Assembly: GCA_003991915.1 (NCBI GenBank)
Contig: RQTK01000958.1
Span: 4,597 to 68,596 of the forward strand
DNA: 64,000 nucleotides
Source: Elysia chlorotica
Taxonomy: Eukaryota; Mollusca; Gastropoda; Plakobranchidae
Direction: 5' to 3'
Every line of letters begins with the position of its first letter. Positions within the stretch are counted from its first letter, which is position 1. A program made the position numbers and the translations under genes. The notes beneath the pieces were generated by a model. The model had not been told where the DNA came from and ran no database searches. It saw nothing but the letters and a program-made list of their open reading frames with translations. Shown here piece by piece: positions 1-11,310 of the stretch.

Positions 1-978
1 GACATTGAAAGCATGATCAAGAAATGTCTGATCTGTGCCAAACTGAGACCAGATGTCAGGGAACCACTTCTTCCATCATCCTTCCCGAACCGACCCTGGT
101 CACGAGTGGCAGCAGATTTGTTCTATCTCAAAGGCAAAACCTACCTGGCAGTAACAGACTACTACTCTAGATGGCCAGAACTAAGGATACTGGAAGAACT
201 ATCGAGCACACATGTGATCAACAAGCTGAAGTCCATTATAGCAACACACGGAATACCTGACGTCATAGTTTCAGACAACGGGCCCCAGTTTGCAAGCACA
301 CAGTTCCAGAACTTTGCTAGAAATTACGGTTTTACCCACATTACCAGCTCACCTCGCTACGCTCAAAGTAATGGCATGATAGAACGAGCCATTCAAACCC
401 TCAAGAACCTTTTGAAAAAGGCGGATGACCCGTACATCGCACTTCTGAATTATAGAGCCACTCCCCTCCTGAACAAATATTCCCCCAGTGAGCTTTTAAT
501 GGGCAGGAAATTGCAAACAAAGTTGTTCATCATGGATAAAAAAAACTACAACCCCAATCACCAAATCCAGAGCTTCTCCAAGAAAGGGAAGATAGATACA
601 GAAAAGACATGTGTAGACAATACAACATGCGCCATCTCGCCAGAAGACCACAGCCGAACATGAACCCTGGAGACGACGTCTTCGTCAAAGACATGGGACG
701 GAATGCAACTGTTATCAAACAACACCATAGTCCGAGATCATACATTATTCAACCATAAAAACAGTGACTCACCAACACGAAGGGACAGAAAAGCTTTAAT
801 AACAGTAACACCTCAGGATGAACAAACTAGATCCATGCAAGATCAGGAACAGAATAGCCCGGCTCCGGTGGTTCCCAACGAGTCCCAGCATGCATCTACA
901 CAACAGTCAAGTCCCCAAGCTACTAGAGTCAGCAGCTTCGAGAGGACCATCAAGCCACCCCAGAGGCTTGATTTGTGA
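1..978 (+). pseudogene. Ty3/gypsy-type integrase, 3' end of pol, frameshifted
   Basis: The reading frame enters from the window edge and starts inside the integrase zinc-binding domain (KKCLICAKLRP). The catalytic core follows with all three acidic positions visible: Asp in VAADLFY, Asp in VSDNGPQF and Glu in NGMIERAIQ. Frame 1 stops at 661-663, but the conserved C-terminal part (YNMRHLARRP, then PGDDVFVKD, then SPRSYIIQP) continues in frame 3 at about 594-758. A further piece with TRRDRKALITVTP and a proline-rich end (RTIKPPQRLDL) returns to frame 1 and stops at 976-978. At least two frame shifts are therefore needed, so this copy is dead. The domain order is typical of Ty3/gypsy integrases; clade assignment would need a tree. 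Confidence 0.85.
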
Positions 979-1560
979 ACAACGAAAGAAACAGGAGGAC
1001 AACTCACAGGAGCTGATCTGTCTTTGAACTTTTATTTTCATTCAACTTTTATTTTATCTTCACTTGAGTTATTGTGCAAAAAAGTTAGTTTGTAACGTGT
1101 ACAAAGCTGTATATATAAAGAGACACTAGTATCAAGCAGATACTTGATTATAGTTGATAGAAGAGGCTTTGGTGAAGAGACGCTGCTACTTCAAGAGGGA
1201 AGATGTAGTATTAGGCCTACGTGTAGAAACTACTTTGGCATCCTGCTGGCAACCATCAACTGACGAAGTCCTGACAAGCAACCGGACGGACTTCCTTTTT
1301 GGAACTGAAGGTAAACACAATCAATGATACCAATGTAGTATGTTTGGATATTGCTGGTTGTCTACATAATAAATATAGAATTACTTACCTCAAACTCCAT
1401 CAGAATTCTCTGCTCATAGTCCGCTGAGGTACAGAAGAACCTATTCACCTAGTTCTCTACATGTTTTCAACTTTGATGAAACCAAATCTATTTGATTTTA
1501 CCACCAATCTCTATACTATTTGCGCAAATCTCTTGATTATATAATTCTTGCACAATAAAC
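979..1560 (+). repeat. possible 3' LTR region of the preceding gypsy element
   Basis: This follows the pol stop directly. A purine-rich stretch (gaaagaaacaggagga, about 984-1000) could be the polypurine tract. A TATA-like tatatataaag lies at about 1110 and AATAAA-like signals lie near 1368 and 1554. I could not define the TG..CA ends and the second LTR is outside the window, so this is inference from position. Confidence 0.3.
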
Positions 1561-1561
1561 G

Positions 1562-2400
1562 TTGATGTCCATGTTTTGTTGTAATAAATATATATACAAA
1601 AAGATCCTCTCGAATGAATTATTCTCTTCAACCCGGGCTCAGTTTATTTGCGGCGTAACTGGACATTTTCACTTCTGGATGAGGACCACTCAGTCAATTA
1701 GTAACAAAAGTTCTGAATATGTTTTACCATTTTCAAGGGGAAGCTACGAACCTAGTCCTAATGCGGAACGCCAAGTCTAGGTGAACAAAATTAGACTACA
1801 GATCACTAGCTTATCCGATTAGAAGTCTCAATCTTCACTGTTATTGTATTCTCATGTAAGGAGAAACACTACAACTACTCTTCAACAGACCTTGGAAGGA
1901 GAACACTATTCCTGGAGAGTATGTGACAAAAGAGGCTGCTGAATCGCCGTTGGTCAGAAAAAGTGAAAATATGAACCACCGATTTCTCGCATTGTCGTCT
2001 ATAAACAAGAGATATGAAGCAGAGTTTGTAAACTTCTATTCAATATATTGCTTTGATCCAACACTTAACATGCGAGTATGCATGGTGCACTTTCTTGACA
2101 GGAAAATCTTAAATCCTCTAAAGGTCCAGCCTTAGCACTGTTGTAGCTACATTCAAACACTTTTGTTTGGATCGCTTTAATGTTGACCCAAATGATACAG
2201 ACGACCACAAGCCTTTGCAAGGCACTACTAAAGTGTTCACTCGAAAGAGCGCATCCCTGTTGCAGATCAACTGTTGAGTAATTATAACTCCCACAGACAC
2301 GGATACACTATCTTGTCAAAATTAACACAATAATGAATACTAGCGATCCTTTGTAGAAATACAATAGTTTATTCTAACAAAAGTGTGCAATGTAAAAGTT
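1562..2400. other. no recognisable gene
   Basis: Only short open frames without family resemblance are seen on either strand. No splice-bounded conserved peptide was recognised. Confidence 0.4.
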
Positions 2401-2454
2401 AAGAGTCATATATTTACGTGTGCATTATCCTAAATATTCAATACTCCATTATCC

Positions 2455-2455
<1 letters not shown>

Positions 2456-2533
<78 letters not shown>

Positions 2534-2534
2534 G
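2456..2534 (+). repeat. compound AAT/AAC trinucleotide microsatellite
   Basis: About 12 copies of AAT run directly into about 14 copies of AAC. The open frames across it (poly-Thr, poly-Cys) are artefacts of the repeat. Confidence 0.95.
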
Positions 2535-2838
2535 GAGCATGTTTCTTTATTTGTTTTAGTAGCGTTTTGATTAAGAAACCAGGGCAGGGGGTTGCTAGCC
2601 CACGAAGCCTCAAGTCTAGTCTTTCCTAGAGTCACCTGTCTTTCCAGGAGTCCTTCGGTCTCTCCCGAACGTCCTCCGGCCTATTCCCGGAAGCCAATGG
2701 ACATGCCATGTTTAGTGTGTAGAAACTCATGGGGGAGCTAGATAACAGAGAGTCAGATACATCTTGTTTTCTTCCAATAAACCAACCGCAAACGATTTGT
2801 CAGTTATGAAATATGAGGTGTGACCAACAGAAGAAGCA

Positions 2839-2938
2839 TATAGAGGGGTGGTACACCACCCCTTGATCTCAAAACACCTGTTTTTTTTAATAGAGGGGTG
2901 GTATACCACCCCTTGATCTCAAAACACCTTGTTTTTTA
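2839..2938 (+). repeat. two tandem copies of a ~51-bp unit with a palindrome
   Basis: The unit starts atagaggggtggta and runs through cttgatctcaaaacacc to a T-run. It occurs twice with few changes. Each copy carries an inverted repeat ggggtggt/accacccc with a 2-nt centre; in the second copy the 18-bp palindrome is perfect. Confidence 0.85.
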
Positions 2939-3178
2939 ATATAGTTGTGATGTTGATCTTGTGTCTATTTGCTTCTTATGGTGGTGTAGCAGATCTAATC
3001 TAGGTCTACGTTGTGGAGATCTACATCTATGTCTGTTTCAATTTAGCGTAGATGTAGATCTAGATTTCGATCAGTAGGCCTAGATGTTGATAATTGATCA
3101 AGTGCTGTATTGTCATTGTTTGGGGCAGTTGGCAGTATAACTATGGACACTGCCTGACTAAATTAAATGTCAGGTATT

Positions 3179-3387
3179 GGCCATTAATGAGCTGTAGAGT
3201 TTCGCTACTGTTGACCATTAATGTACTGTAAAGTTCTCGCTACTATTGACCATTAATGTGCTGTAGAGTTCTCGCTACTATTGACCATTAATGTGCTGTA
3301 GAGTTCTCGCTACTGTTGACCATTAATGTGCTGTAGAGTTCTCGCTACTGTTGACCATTAATGTGATGTAGAGTTCTCGCTACTGTT
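3179..3387 (+). repeat. 35-bp minisatellite, six copies
   Basis: The unit is gaccattaatgtgctgtag followed by agttctcgctactgtt. Six head-to-tail copies differ at a few positions, the first (ggccattaatgagctg) being the most diverged. Confidence 0.95.
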
Positions 3388-3959
3388 TAACTAGAGGGGT
3401 GGCCTCTCACAAATTAAAAGCAACACTGTCATGGCGCCGGCGCGTGATCGTTTTTTAGTTTCGTTTTTCACTTGATCTCACCCTAGCGCATGCGCTGCAG
3501 TGTTCCACCCCTCGATATAAAAAAGGCCTATTAGGGATTCAAATAATTATAATTTTTTTTTTTTTACGTTCTATAATCTCAGGTTGATTTTTTTTTCGGG
3601 AAATCTTTCGCCATATCGTAAATCCATGTTAGAGTGAGAAGGATCCATCTAAGGCCTAAGCATATCTGGATCTATATCTAAATCTAAATATCAATAGCCC
3701 GACTATTTTTTATTTAGTGAAGCTATTAAGATCTAGATCTAAATGCTCATTAAGAAACGTTTTGTATTCGTATCCAAATAATGAACAGAAACGCTGCATA
3801 TCGCAATTATTTCACATTGTATACACTATTTCTAGAGACGTAGAAAAGGTTAATCAAGTAGAGAGTTTCGCTTTCTTTTATCAGATTATTATTATTAAAA
3901 TACATTATAAAACATTAATGACTTAGCTTCTACTGTAACAGTTTGCTGTCAGGCTTTCA

Positions 3960-4654
3960 CGAGAAGACTATAAACTAACAATCACAATGAATAATGCTGC
4001 ACACCGGACTAGCATCACAAGTGAGAATACTCTTCTTTCTTGGATCATAATGCACAAGAATATCATTGGACGATAACACTTCTTTTGCACTGTTGAATGT
4101 ACGAGCTTGAGAAGGTCCTCAATGTCATGCAGCATTCTTGTTGAGTAACGAGTAGAGCGGGGCAAGACGTTGTGACAGGTTGTCAATGAACTTGGAATAC
4201 TACTGATGAACGTTTGCAGGAGCTGGAGCTTGATTGATAGCTCTGATCTTCTCTGGCTGTGGCTGTAATCCGTGTTTGTTCAGACGATAGCCAAGAAAAT
4301 CAACTTCGTCCGCTGAAACTGACATTTCTTGATGGCAAGACCCTTGTCACGACAAATTGACAATACCTTGGTCAGCGTTTCAATGTGGCTTGCGTCGACA
4401 CCAGTAATGTAGAGATTGTCAAAGTAGACACATGTGTTAGGGATACTTTGGAAAAGACTGTCCATAACACGCTGAAAAATGCTTGGGCATGATGAGATGC
4501 CAAAACAGAGACGATTGTATTCAAACAGACCTCTGTGTGTGATTATTCTTGTAAGCTTTCTGGACTCTGGGTCTAGCTGTAGAAATTCATCTTTGGAGAA
4601 AATATATTCATCTTTGGAGAAAATATAACAAAATACCTCTGTCTCTGGCAACAT
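3960..4654 (-). pseudogene. Ty3/gypsy reverse transcriptase / RNase H remnant
   Basis: Read on the minus strand, 4654-4280 encodes RT palm sequence: RGLFEYNRLCFGISSCPSIF, then a degenerate motif C (VYFDNLYITG, where active copies have a second Asp). Further on, in broken frames, come remnants of the connection and RNase H domains (IDNLSQRLAPLYSLL; DILVHYDPRKK; LTCDAS) down to about 3960. In-frame stops, frame changes and a short duplication near 4595-4620 show that it is dead. Confidence 0.8.
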
Positions 4655-4664
4655 ATGAAGTATG

Positions 4665-4770
4665 TAACATGATAGTGTGAAGTTATATAGCCCAGATATG
4701 AAACGCGTAGCGTGAAGCGTGAAGCATGTAGCATGAAGTTCTATGGCCCGTCAATCTAATACACGTTCAC
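4665..4770 (+). repeat. end fragment of the 48.3-kb TIR transposon family
   Basis: This roughly 100-bp stretch ends gtagcatgaagttctatggc followed by ccgtca. It is close to the reverse complement of 48297-48400, the left end and subterminal repeats of the element at 48297-49470. Its opposite end was not found nearby, so it is a truncated copy or isolated terminus. Confidence 0.7.
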
Positions 4771-5068
4771 TTTAATATAAACTCGTAACTCGTGTATAGA
4801 GAATAACACAAACTAGCTGCAAACAGCTCCTGCCTCGATCCCGGCTAAAAAAACGACTAAAGCAAATAAATAATCAAGATCAAAATAAAACACCAGTTGA
4901 ACAGACTAGAAAATCTCGATTTCAGTCCAGGCGTGAGTGAAGCGCAGTAATATTGACACCATAGACACCTAAGTCTAGTACCACATAGAATGCAAAAGTC
5001 ACAGGTACAGCATTTAGTTCTAATGAAAAAATATAGTAAATAATTATACAAAAAAAAAGTGAAAGCAA

Positions 5069-5308
5069 TTTACCTCAGGGCGAGATCAGCACATTGTACA
5101 AAATACAACAGCAATCTTTACAAATTAACTTTAAGGCGTTTAAGTAAGTGATAGATAAATTGTATAAGAGTTCGGACACAGCACGCCTGAGTCTGACCAC
5201 TGGTCCTGAAATACACACAATTCTGTAAGAAAATCAAGGATGAAAAAAGCTAACCATGGAAGACCCCTTTCTACACAGGAGCTAGAGAAGATCATAGGGC
5301 AGATCAAT
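5069..5308 (+). repeat. 240-bp block, copy 1 (identical to 9883-10122)
   Basis: The stretch from tttacctcagggcgagatca to catagggcagatcaat is, by eye, base-for-base identical to 9883-10122 in the same orientation. Its right part is the start of the LINE RT fragment at 5240. Upstream and downstream flanks of the two copies differ. Confidence 0.9.
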
Positions 5309-5480
5309 AAAAATAAATCTCCGGGACCCGACGGCATCACCAACGAATTTTATATAACCTTCAAAAAAGAAATGGCTACGATTATGAAACACGTCACAGG
5401 CCATGCGATGGAAAGAGGCAACTTACCACCAGATTAAAAAAAAAACTCGCATATTATTTTGCTTGCCAAAGGCCCAGCAA
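5240..5480 (+). pseudogene. LINE reverse transcriptase fragment (fingers region)
   Basis: The peptide KKANHGRPLSTQELEKIIGQ leads into NKSPGPDGITNEFY, the fingers/motif-0 region of non-LTR RTs; the EFY ending resembles L1/Tx1-type elements. The frame stops at 5437 after GNLPPD. HIILLAKG-like sequence continues in a shifted frame to about 5470, where the minisatellite region begins. Only about 80 codons of RT survive. Confidence 0.75.
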
Positions 5481-5539
5481 CAGTATCAGTGGCGGTGAAT
5501 GTTTTTGCTGCGTGTGTTCTTTGGCCTTATGACAGGAAC

Positions 5540-6178
5540 AAGAATCTACCTCATTGGCTGCTGCCCCCTCGACTTCAACTTCCCTGCCTGCTGCCCTGTT
5601 GGCTCCAACTTATCTGCCTTCTGCCCCGTCAACCTCAGAGCCCGCTCCCCCGTCGAGCTCAGTGCCTTCTGCTCTGTCTACTTCAACTTCTCTGCCTTTT
5701 GCCCAGTCGACCTCAGTGCCTTCTGACCGTCGACTTCAACTTATCTGCCTTCTGCCCCGTCGTCATCAGTGCCTTCTGCTCCGTCGACTCCAACCTCTCT
5801 GCCTTCTGACCGTCGACTTCAACTTATCTGCCTTCTGCCCCGTCGACATCAGTGCCTTTTGCCCAGTCAACCTCAGTGCCTTCTGACCGTCGACTTCAAC
5901 TTCTTTGCCTTCTGCCCCGTCAACTCCAACTTCTCTGCCCTCTGCCCCGTCGACTCCAAATTCTCTGCCTTCTGCCCCGTCGACCTCATTGCCGTATGCC
6001 CTGTCGACCTCATTGCCTTATGCCCTGTCGACCTCAGTGTCCGCTGTCCCGTTGACCTCAGTGACATCTGCCCCGTCGAGCTCAGTCCTGTTGCCCCGTC
6101 GAGTTCAGTGCATTCTGCACTGCCGACCTCAACTTCTCTGCCTTGTGCCCCGTCGATCTCAACATCTTCACATTATGC
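5540..6178 (+). repeat. minisatellite of ~24-30 bp encoding SAPSTS-type repeats
   Basis: Degenerate units such as tctgccttctgccccgtcga with ctcaacttc or ctcagtgcc repeat for about 640 bp. Most unit lengths are multiples of three, so long frames stay open in several registers (one reads SAPSTSVPSAPSTSTSLP). No start context, splice sites or conserved flanking domain supports a real protein. The multi-frame openness is explained by the repeat itself. Confidence 0.85.
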
Positions 6179-6349
6179 AAATTTTGTTCTTAAACAATTA
6201 TACTCTCCACCAAAGGCAGTGCAAAAGAGAAAACGCGTCCAGAAATCATAATAAACGAAGATTTCCTCGTCATCTTCATACAAGAGAAAACTTGTACAAG
6301 AGAAAACTTGCCATTGCCTCTGCAAAGAAAGAGCAGAGTGAGTTTTTTT

Positions 6350-6840
6350 ACGGTACATCAGCATGGTAACAGCTATATTGTGCCCATAGCATCCTAAGAC
6401 AGTTATTACATTTTACCAGTAGCTACGATGACTGCTTTATATCTCTAAAAAGGTAAAAGCATAAAAAGTGTGCAAAAATAGGTTGATTAAAAGTGCCGGG
6501 TATATACAGTAGTTTAAAAGAATTTTATTAAACACACCAATGTCCCTCAGATACCTCAGTAGGATCTGGGTCAACATAAGTAAATATGCTCACTAATTGT
6601 TTGGAAGCCTATTTGGAAGACATATTTCGTTCCAGGAAAAATAACGATAAGTCAACCAAAATGTGATTTATAGATACTTGACAGTTGCAGGTATGACACT
6701 GTGGAGGCCCTTCCCTCTCATGAAATATCTGTGAAGGTTTGTGAGAAATTGCTTTGAAAGAATTGGGGGACTTCTGTTGTGCAGGAGATCTGTTTCTGCC
6801 GCCATCTCCTTCAGATGTTTTCGGCAGGAGCAAGATTCAT
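6350..6840 (-). pseudogene. LINE 3' end with Cys-His knuckle (I/Nimb-like), decayed
   Basis: On the minus strand, 6715-6640 encodes EGPPQCHTCNCQVSINHILV, the Cys-His motif found downstream of RNase H in I/Nimb-like LINEs. The 3' flank (6350-6515) resembles 17240-17285 and 17700-17810, so both are 3' ends of one dispersed family. Frames upstream are broken. Confidence 0.65.
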
Positions 6841-7229
6841 TCAGAGAAAAAGGTTTGTTGTCGTCTTAAGAGAGGTCTGAGGAGAAGTTAACCGATTTTT
6901 CCTCAGTCTGCTGTTTAAAGGCTTACCATTTCCCCTCCCCTCTCCACAAAGACCCACAAGGCTTTATCAGATGTTTTACATAGTTTCAACTGCGATTTTC
7001 TTACTAAGCTCCGGCTCCATGTTTTCGAATTCCAGGACTGGCTTTTTTGTGTGTCGTATTGTTCGCCGAGCTGCTGCGCGTTGCTCCCTAAAAATATCTA
7101 TATTATTTAAAATAGGGTTTGTTTCAAAATTTTGTAAGGCCTATTCCCTGACTGGAATTGTCTGTCGGCACCTACTGTCGAACCAGGGTTTGTCCTTACG
7201 TGTTACTGTAGAGGTCTGAGGGGTCGCTC

Positions 7230-7975
7230 TATTTGCAGTTTGTGACACGACATTGTTTTCTACAACCTCTGGCGTCCAAACAGTTAAAGAGCACAACGGA
7301 AAGAAACGACTACTGCCGAACGTTAAGAAAACTACAACTTGTTAACATCGACAGGTACAGTTCTGTTGCAAATGTGATAGCAAACGGAGAAAAGGTGGAA
7401 CATGTATACCACTTTGCATACTTAAGTTCTAGGATTGACGGAGACGGCAAATGTTCAGCGGACATAAATAGAAGAACTCAAGAGCTGTCACAAATGAACA
7501 GACTTGAGAAACAACGAAAATACAAAACTGAAAATCACAAGAACTTGCTAAAACGCCATTGCTACATATGGATGTGAGGGGTGGATAATTACATAAAAAT
7601 GTGATAAGAAACTGTGTTCTTATGAATTAAAATATTAACAGAAAAATGCTCAGAGTTTCATGGAAAGCACACAGACGAAATGACAATATACTTGACGTCA
7701 AACCAAATTGGCTTTTGAATACCACCACAAAAGAAAACTGAAACACGTTGGGCATCTGAACCGGCATGTCAGTTTGGAAAAACATTTCTTTGAAGCAAAT
7801 TTGGGGGCAAAGCGAAGACAGGGAAGACCTACAAGAAGGTGGATGGATGGTATCAGCGACTAGATGAAAAGGCCTAACGAGGCTAGAGGGATTGATCAAT
7901 ACAAAGAGATCTTTAAGCAGATTGTTCGGACGACCACGTCAGACACTACCGACAGGCCAGCATGATGATGAAATG
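7230..7975 (+). pseudogene. RTE-like LINE, C-terminal end of ORF2
   Basis: The peptide around 7340-7575 (VANVIANGEKVEHVYHFAYL, then DGKCSADINRR) matches the region after the RT palm in many invertebrate LINEs (IxxVxxFxYLGS...DGxCxxDIxRR). About 250 bp later the characteristic tail AKRRQGRPTRRWMDG appears in another frame, ending near 7870. A gatgatgaaatgataatgat tail follows. Multiple stops and frame shifts are present. Confidence 0.75.
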
Positions 7976-8199
7976 ATAATGATGACCCCTCCGCTCAACA
8001 GTAAAGGGGTACGGGGCGGGTGTTACTTTGATCTTAGATTTGGGGGAAGGGGGAAGGACGTCACCAACGATGGTGATGAGGGAAGAGGACGGGGATGGGG
8101 ATAGGGGAAGGCTCCGGTGTTCGGGGGCCGCCTGTGAGAAGGGAGAGACAGGTGGTGCCTCTCTAACCTTCATTCTGTTGCTGTCGGTCGAAGCCTCAA

Positions 8200-8600
8200 A
8201 ACAGTTAGAAGTTGCTAAAGGCCTCGCTCCTCAGATGCAGGGGATGCCCTGGGCTTGACTTTAACTCTAGATTCTGGATTACCAGGCAGGAGGTCCCCAG
8301 AACGGAGCTTTGTGACGCACTCGGCTTCGCCTACAATTCCTCTCAGTGCTTTGCTAATAGTAAAAGCACTGAGTTTTGCCACCTTCTTGTTGCCATCGCT
8401 GATCACCAAGAATGTCGACCATATGTTTGGCAGTGGAGCACAAAAGGGTTGAGACATCCACTGCCTTCTATTTTCTTGCGCCGGACGGAACACCCGCTCC
8501 ATCCGGGCATGAATTTTCAACATTATATGTGCCACGGCTACCTTGGAGTGGATAGAATCAGGCCCGCGACGGACCAGCCGGTTTGTCACATTGGACCAAG
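8200..8600 (-). pseudogene. LINE ORF1/gag-like fragment
   Basis: The minus frame ending at 8215 contains FLVISDGNKKVAKLSAFTIS followed by KALRGI and VTKLRSGDLL. This resembles the FLVI...SPFxIxKALxGIxG...VKKLRxGxLLVE signature of ORF1 proteins of I/Nimb/Jockey LINEs. The frame is disrupted before and after. It is recognised only from this motif, so moderate confidence. Confidence 0.5.
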
Positions 8601-8954
8601 CCGATATCTTGTCTCGAAGGAAAGACAGGACAAAAGAGGCGTGTTGGTGTATCCCACCTCAATCCCCAGGATCCCTGCTTTCGTCCCATACAGGTCGCGC
8701 CTCACGGCAAACAAGGCGTCCAATGGTTGGGTTAGAAGTAGAGAAGTAGAGGAGATGGGGTAGGAGAAGAGGGGAGAGGGAGAAGAGGCATAGGGCAATA
8801 CGATAGGAGCACAAAAGAGAGCGGGAAAAAAGACAAAGCAAGAGAAAGAGAAAGGGCTTGTCCAAAGCAGCCGCTTACTGTAACTCGCGTGACGGGCAGG
8901 CGGTGGTAACATTCTTTGCATCCCTCTGAGTGAGGGTCCTTTTAAGACGCGGGC

Positions 8955-9330
8955 AAAAATTGCCGGGAATCGGACCCGGATTGCCTGGGTATAAGTCAGG
9001 AATCCTAAACCCTAGACTTGTCCTAGAAAGACAGTAGCCATATAACAAGGTGTTTTGACTGGTTGCTTTGAGTGATGTTGACTGTGATTGATAAGGACAA
9101 ATGTAGAGGCAAAGATCCTCAACTTATTATAGGGAGGAGGGTTTATTCCGCGATTTAGATATGTGTTGTCAATCCAAATGGTAAATCACTCAGCATTTCT
9201 TGTTTGTTTCTTTGCTTAGCGTCCAACGTCAGCACTATGTAGACTATATTGGTCCTAATACTAACAACTGACAATTTAACGTGCTGTCACTCTATTGTCT
9301 TAGCCAGTCACACTTTACTGTCATCATGTT
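8955..9330 (-). repeat. tRNA-derived SINE remnants
   Basis: At 8961-9017 the minus strand carries a box-B-like ggtccgattcc next to a tRNA-like arm. At 9255-9330 the plus strand has ctgacaatttaacgtgctgt followed by a gtcacactttactgtcatc segment, matching the SINE body seen at 16070-16280. Both are fragments. Confidence 0.45.
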
Positions 9331-9882
9331 TTTTTGCGACAGCAAAATTTGCACTTTTCCTCAATTTACAACAATTTACAATTTCTCATAGGAAAATAAG
9401 AAAATATTTCTCAACGTTTTCGAGTCAGAATGATCCCGAACGAAAGAAAGCCTACTTCCGAAGGATCGCCACCATCCCACTGCCTCTTCTTTTATCGCAC
9501 GATACCAGTACATCTATAATGACACTGTGTCAGTGTACTTTTTTATTTTATTTTTTCTAGAGAAGCATTTACACTTGTCTTAAATCTTGTTCATTCTGAA
9601 AGGACTTTATCCATCTATAATCTGGTATTTTTCGGAGAGAAAAAAGGCAGCTCAGTGAAGCCCCCTTCACCGCCAATCGTATGTGAAAAACGCCCAGGCG
9701 GTGAAATGTGCGTAATTTTTTTCATTGGTCCCAATAAGATAAAAAAAACAATAAATATGTATTCCCCAGTTTGTGTTTAATGCTTCTACCTGTGTTCTTC
9801 AGCAGCATTCTATTTCAACTTAATGCGCTGCAGTTCAGGATAGATAGCCCTGAGGTCTCTACACTTCCACTTCAGTATTACG

Positions 9883-10122
9883 TTTACCTCAGGGCGAGAT
9901 CAGCACATTGTACAAAATACAACAGCAATCTTTACAAATTAACTTTAAGGCGTTTAAGTAAGTGATAGATAAATTGTATAAGAGTTCGGACACAGCACGC
10001 CTGAGTCTGACCACTGGTCCTGAAATACACACAATTCTGTAAGAAAATCAAGGATGAAAAAAGCTAACCATGGAAGACCCCTTTCTACACAGGAGCTAGA
10101 GAAGATCATAGGGCAGATCAAT
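9883..10122 (+). repeat. 240-bp block, copy 2 (identical to 5069-5308)
   Basis: This is the same 240 bp as 5069-5308 in the same orientation. The LINE frame present at the end of copy 1 is cut here after KIIGQIN and runs straight into CT-rich sequence. Confidence 0.9.
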
Positions 10123-10475
10123 CCTGCTTCTCTTCCATCTGCCCTTCCCACCTCTGCTCCTCCTCCCTCTACTCTTCCTCCCTCCTGCTTTTCCTCTCTC
10201 CTGCTCTTCCTCCCCCCTGCTCTTCCTCCATCCTGCTCCTCCTCCTCCCTCTGCTCTTCCTCCCTCTGCGCTAACTCCCTCCTACTCTTTCTCACTCCTC
10301 ATGTTCCTCCTTCCTGTTCTTACTCCATCTGCTCCTTCTGCCTCCTGCTCCTCCTTCTTCTGCTTTTCTTCCCCCCCTGCTCTTACTTCCTCTCGCTCCT
10401 CTGATTGCTCTTCCTCCTTCCTTTTCTTTTTCCCTCCTGCTCCTCCTCCCTCCTGCTTTTTCTCCATCCTCCATC
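10123..10475 (+). repeat. CT-rich minisatellite (tcctcctgctct type)
   Basis: Pyrimidine-rich units such as ctcctgctcttcctccc repeat over 350 bp. Frames through it on either strand are low-complexity artefacts. Confidence 0.85.
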
Positions 10476-11310
10476 AGAGATTTGGGGCTCAAAGGTGCAC
10501 GATTGTCTTGAACACGTACATACTGAAAATTATTATCTATTGAAAGAAGTTAGGAGATACCCGTGGTGGGTTGAAACAATGCATAAAGTCATCAAATATT
10601 GGTGCAAACTCTTAAAACTTTCGGAGAACAAGTACCCGATAAAATGTTATATGAAACAGCACAAGCACGCGGGGCAAGGGCGAAATAACGGGGCATCAGT
10701 TATAAGGAAGATAATCGTTCAAACTGAGTTTGCAGGGCTATGGTATGCACAGGCGATATGCTACAAGATCTCATTTGTAAGTGATTTTAAACAAAGAATG
10801 ATATCAGTTAGCTGACATTAGTAAAACATTTGAGCTTTATCTTAAATACCACCCTAATTTGGTCAATGCTAGCTATAATGATGCCCTCATCTGTAGGAGG
10901 ACGCGAAGACTTGTTACACTACTTAAAACCCGAAGTTTGCCTATCCAATAACAATGTGATTTATCCGATGCAAATATTTGCTCCAGGTGTACTTCCAGCG
11001 CAGTCGATGATGAAATACATTTTTGTTCAACTGTCATTCGTTAAAAGCTATTATGATCGATGTATTTACCTACTATGTTCCAATGATATGCATGTATTGA
11101 TAAGATATTATTTTGTTTTGTTTCATTCCAAAAGCCTAGCTACCTTAAAAATTCCTTTATATGTAAGTTATGCATCCAAAAAATTAAATGAATGCTACGT
11201 GTATTTATGAAATGACTATTAATGGAAATCCACCCAAAATATGTTACACGTTTCAATTCATTGTAATATGGGAAAATGGCCTTTATACTGAATAAAGAAT
11301 TTTAATTTCA
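10476..11310 (+). repeat. ~835-bp unclassified insert between CT-rich blocks
   Basis: Ordinary-complexity sequence splits two CT-rich blocks with similar units. It ends ctgaataaagaattttaat followed by ttcaattt, resembling a polyadenylated retrocopy or LINE/SINE 3' end. No protein family was recognised in its frames. Confidence 0.4.

Noticed and set aside
8212..8763. 183-codon plus-strand frame
   Set aside because: No domain is recognisable and it is antisense to a frame with LINE ORF1-like signature, so it is treated as a shadow.
10054..10404. 116-codon frame starting like a LINE RT and ending in Leu/Pro
   Set aside because: It is the 240-bp LINE block fused to a CT-rich minisatellite; the RT part stops at the junction.
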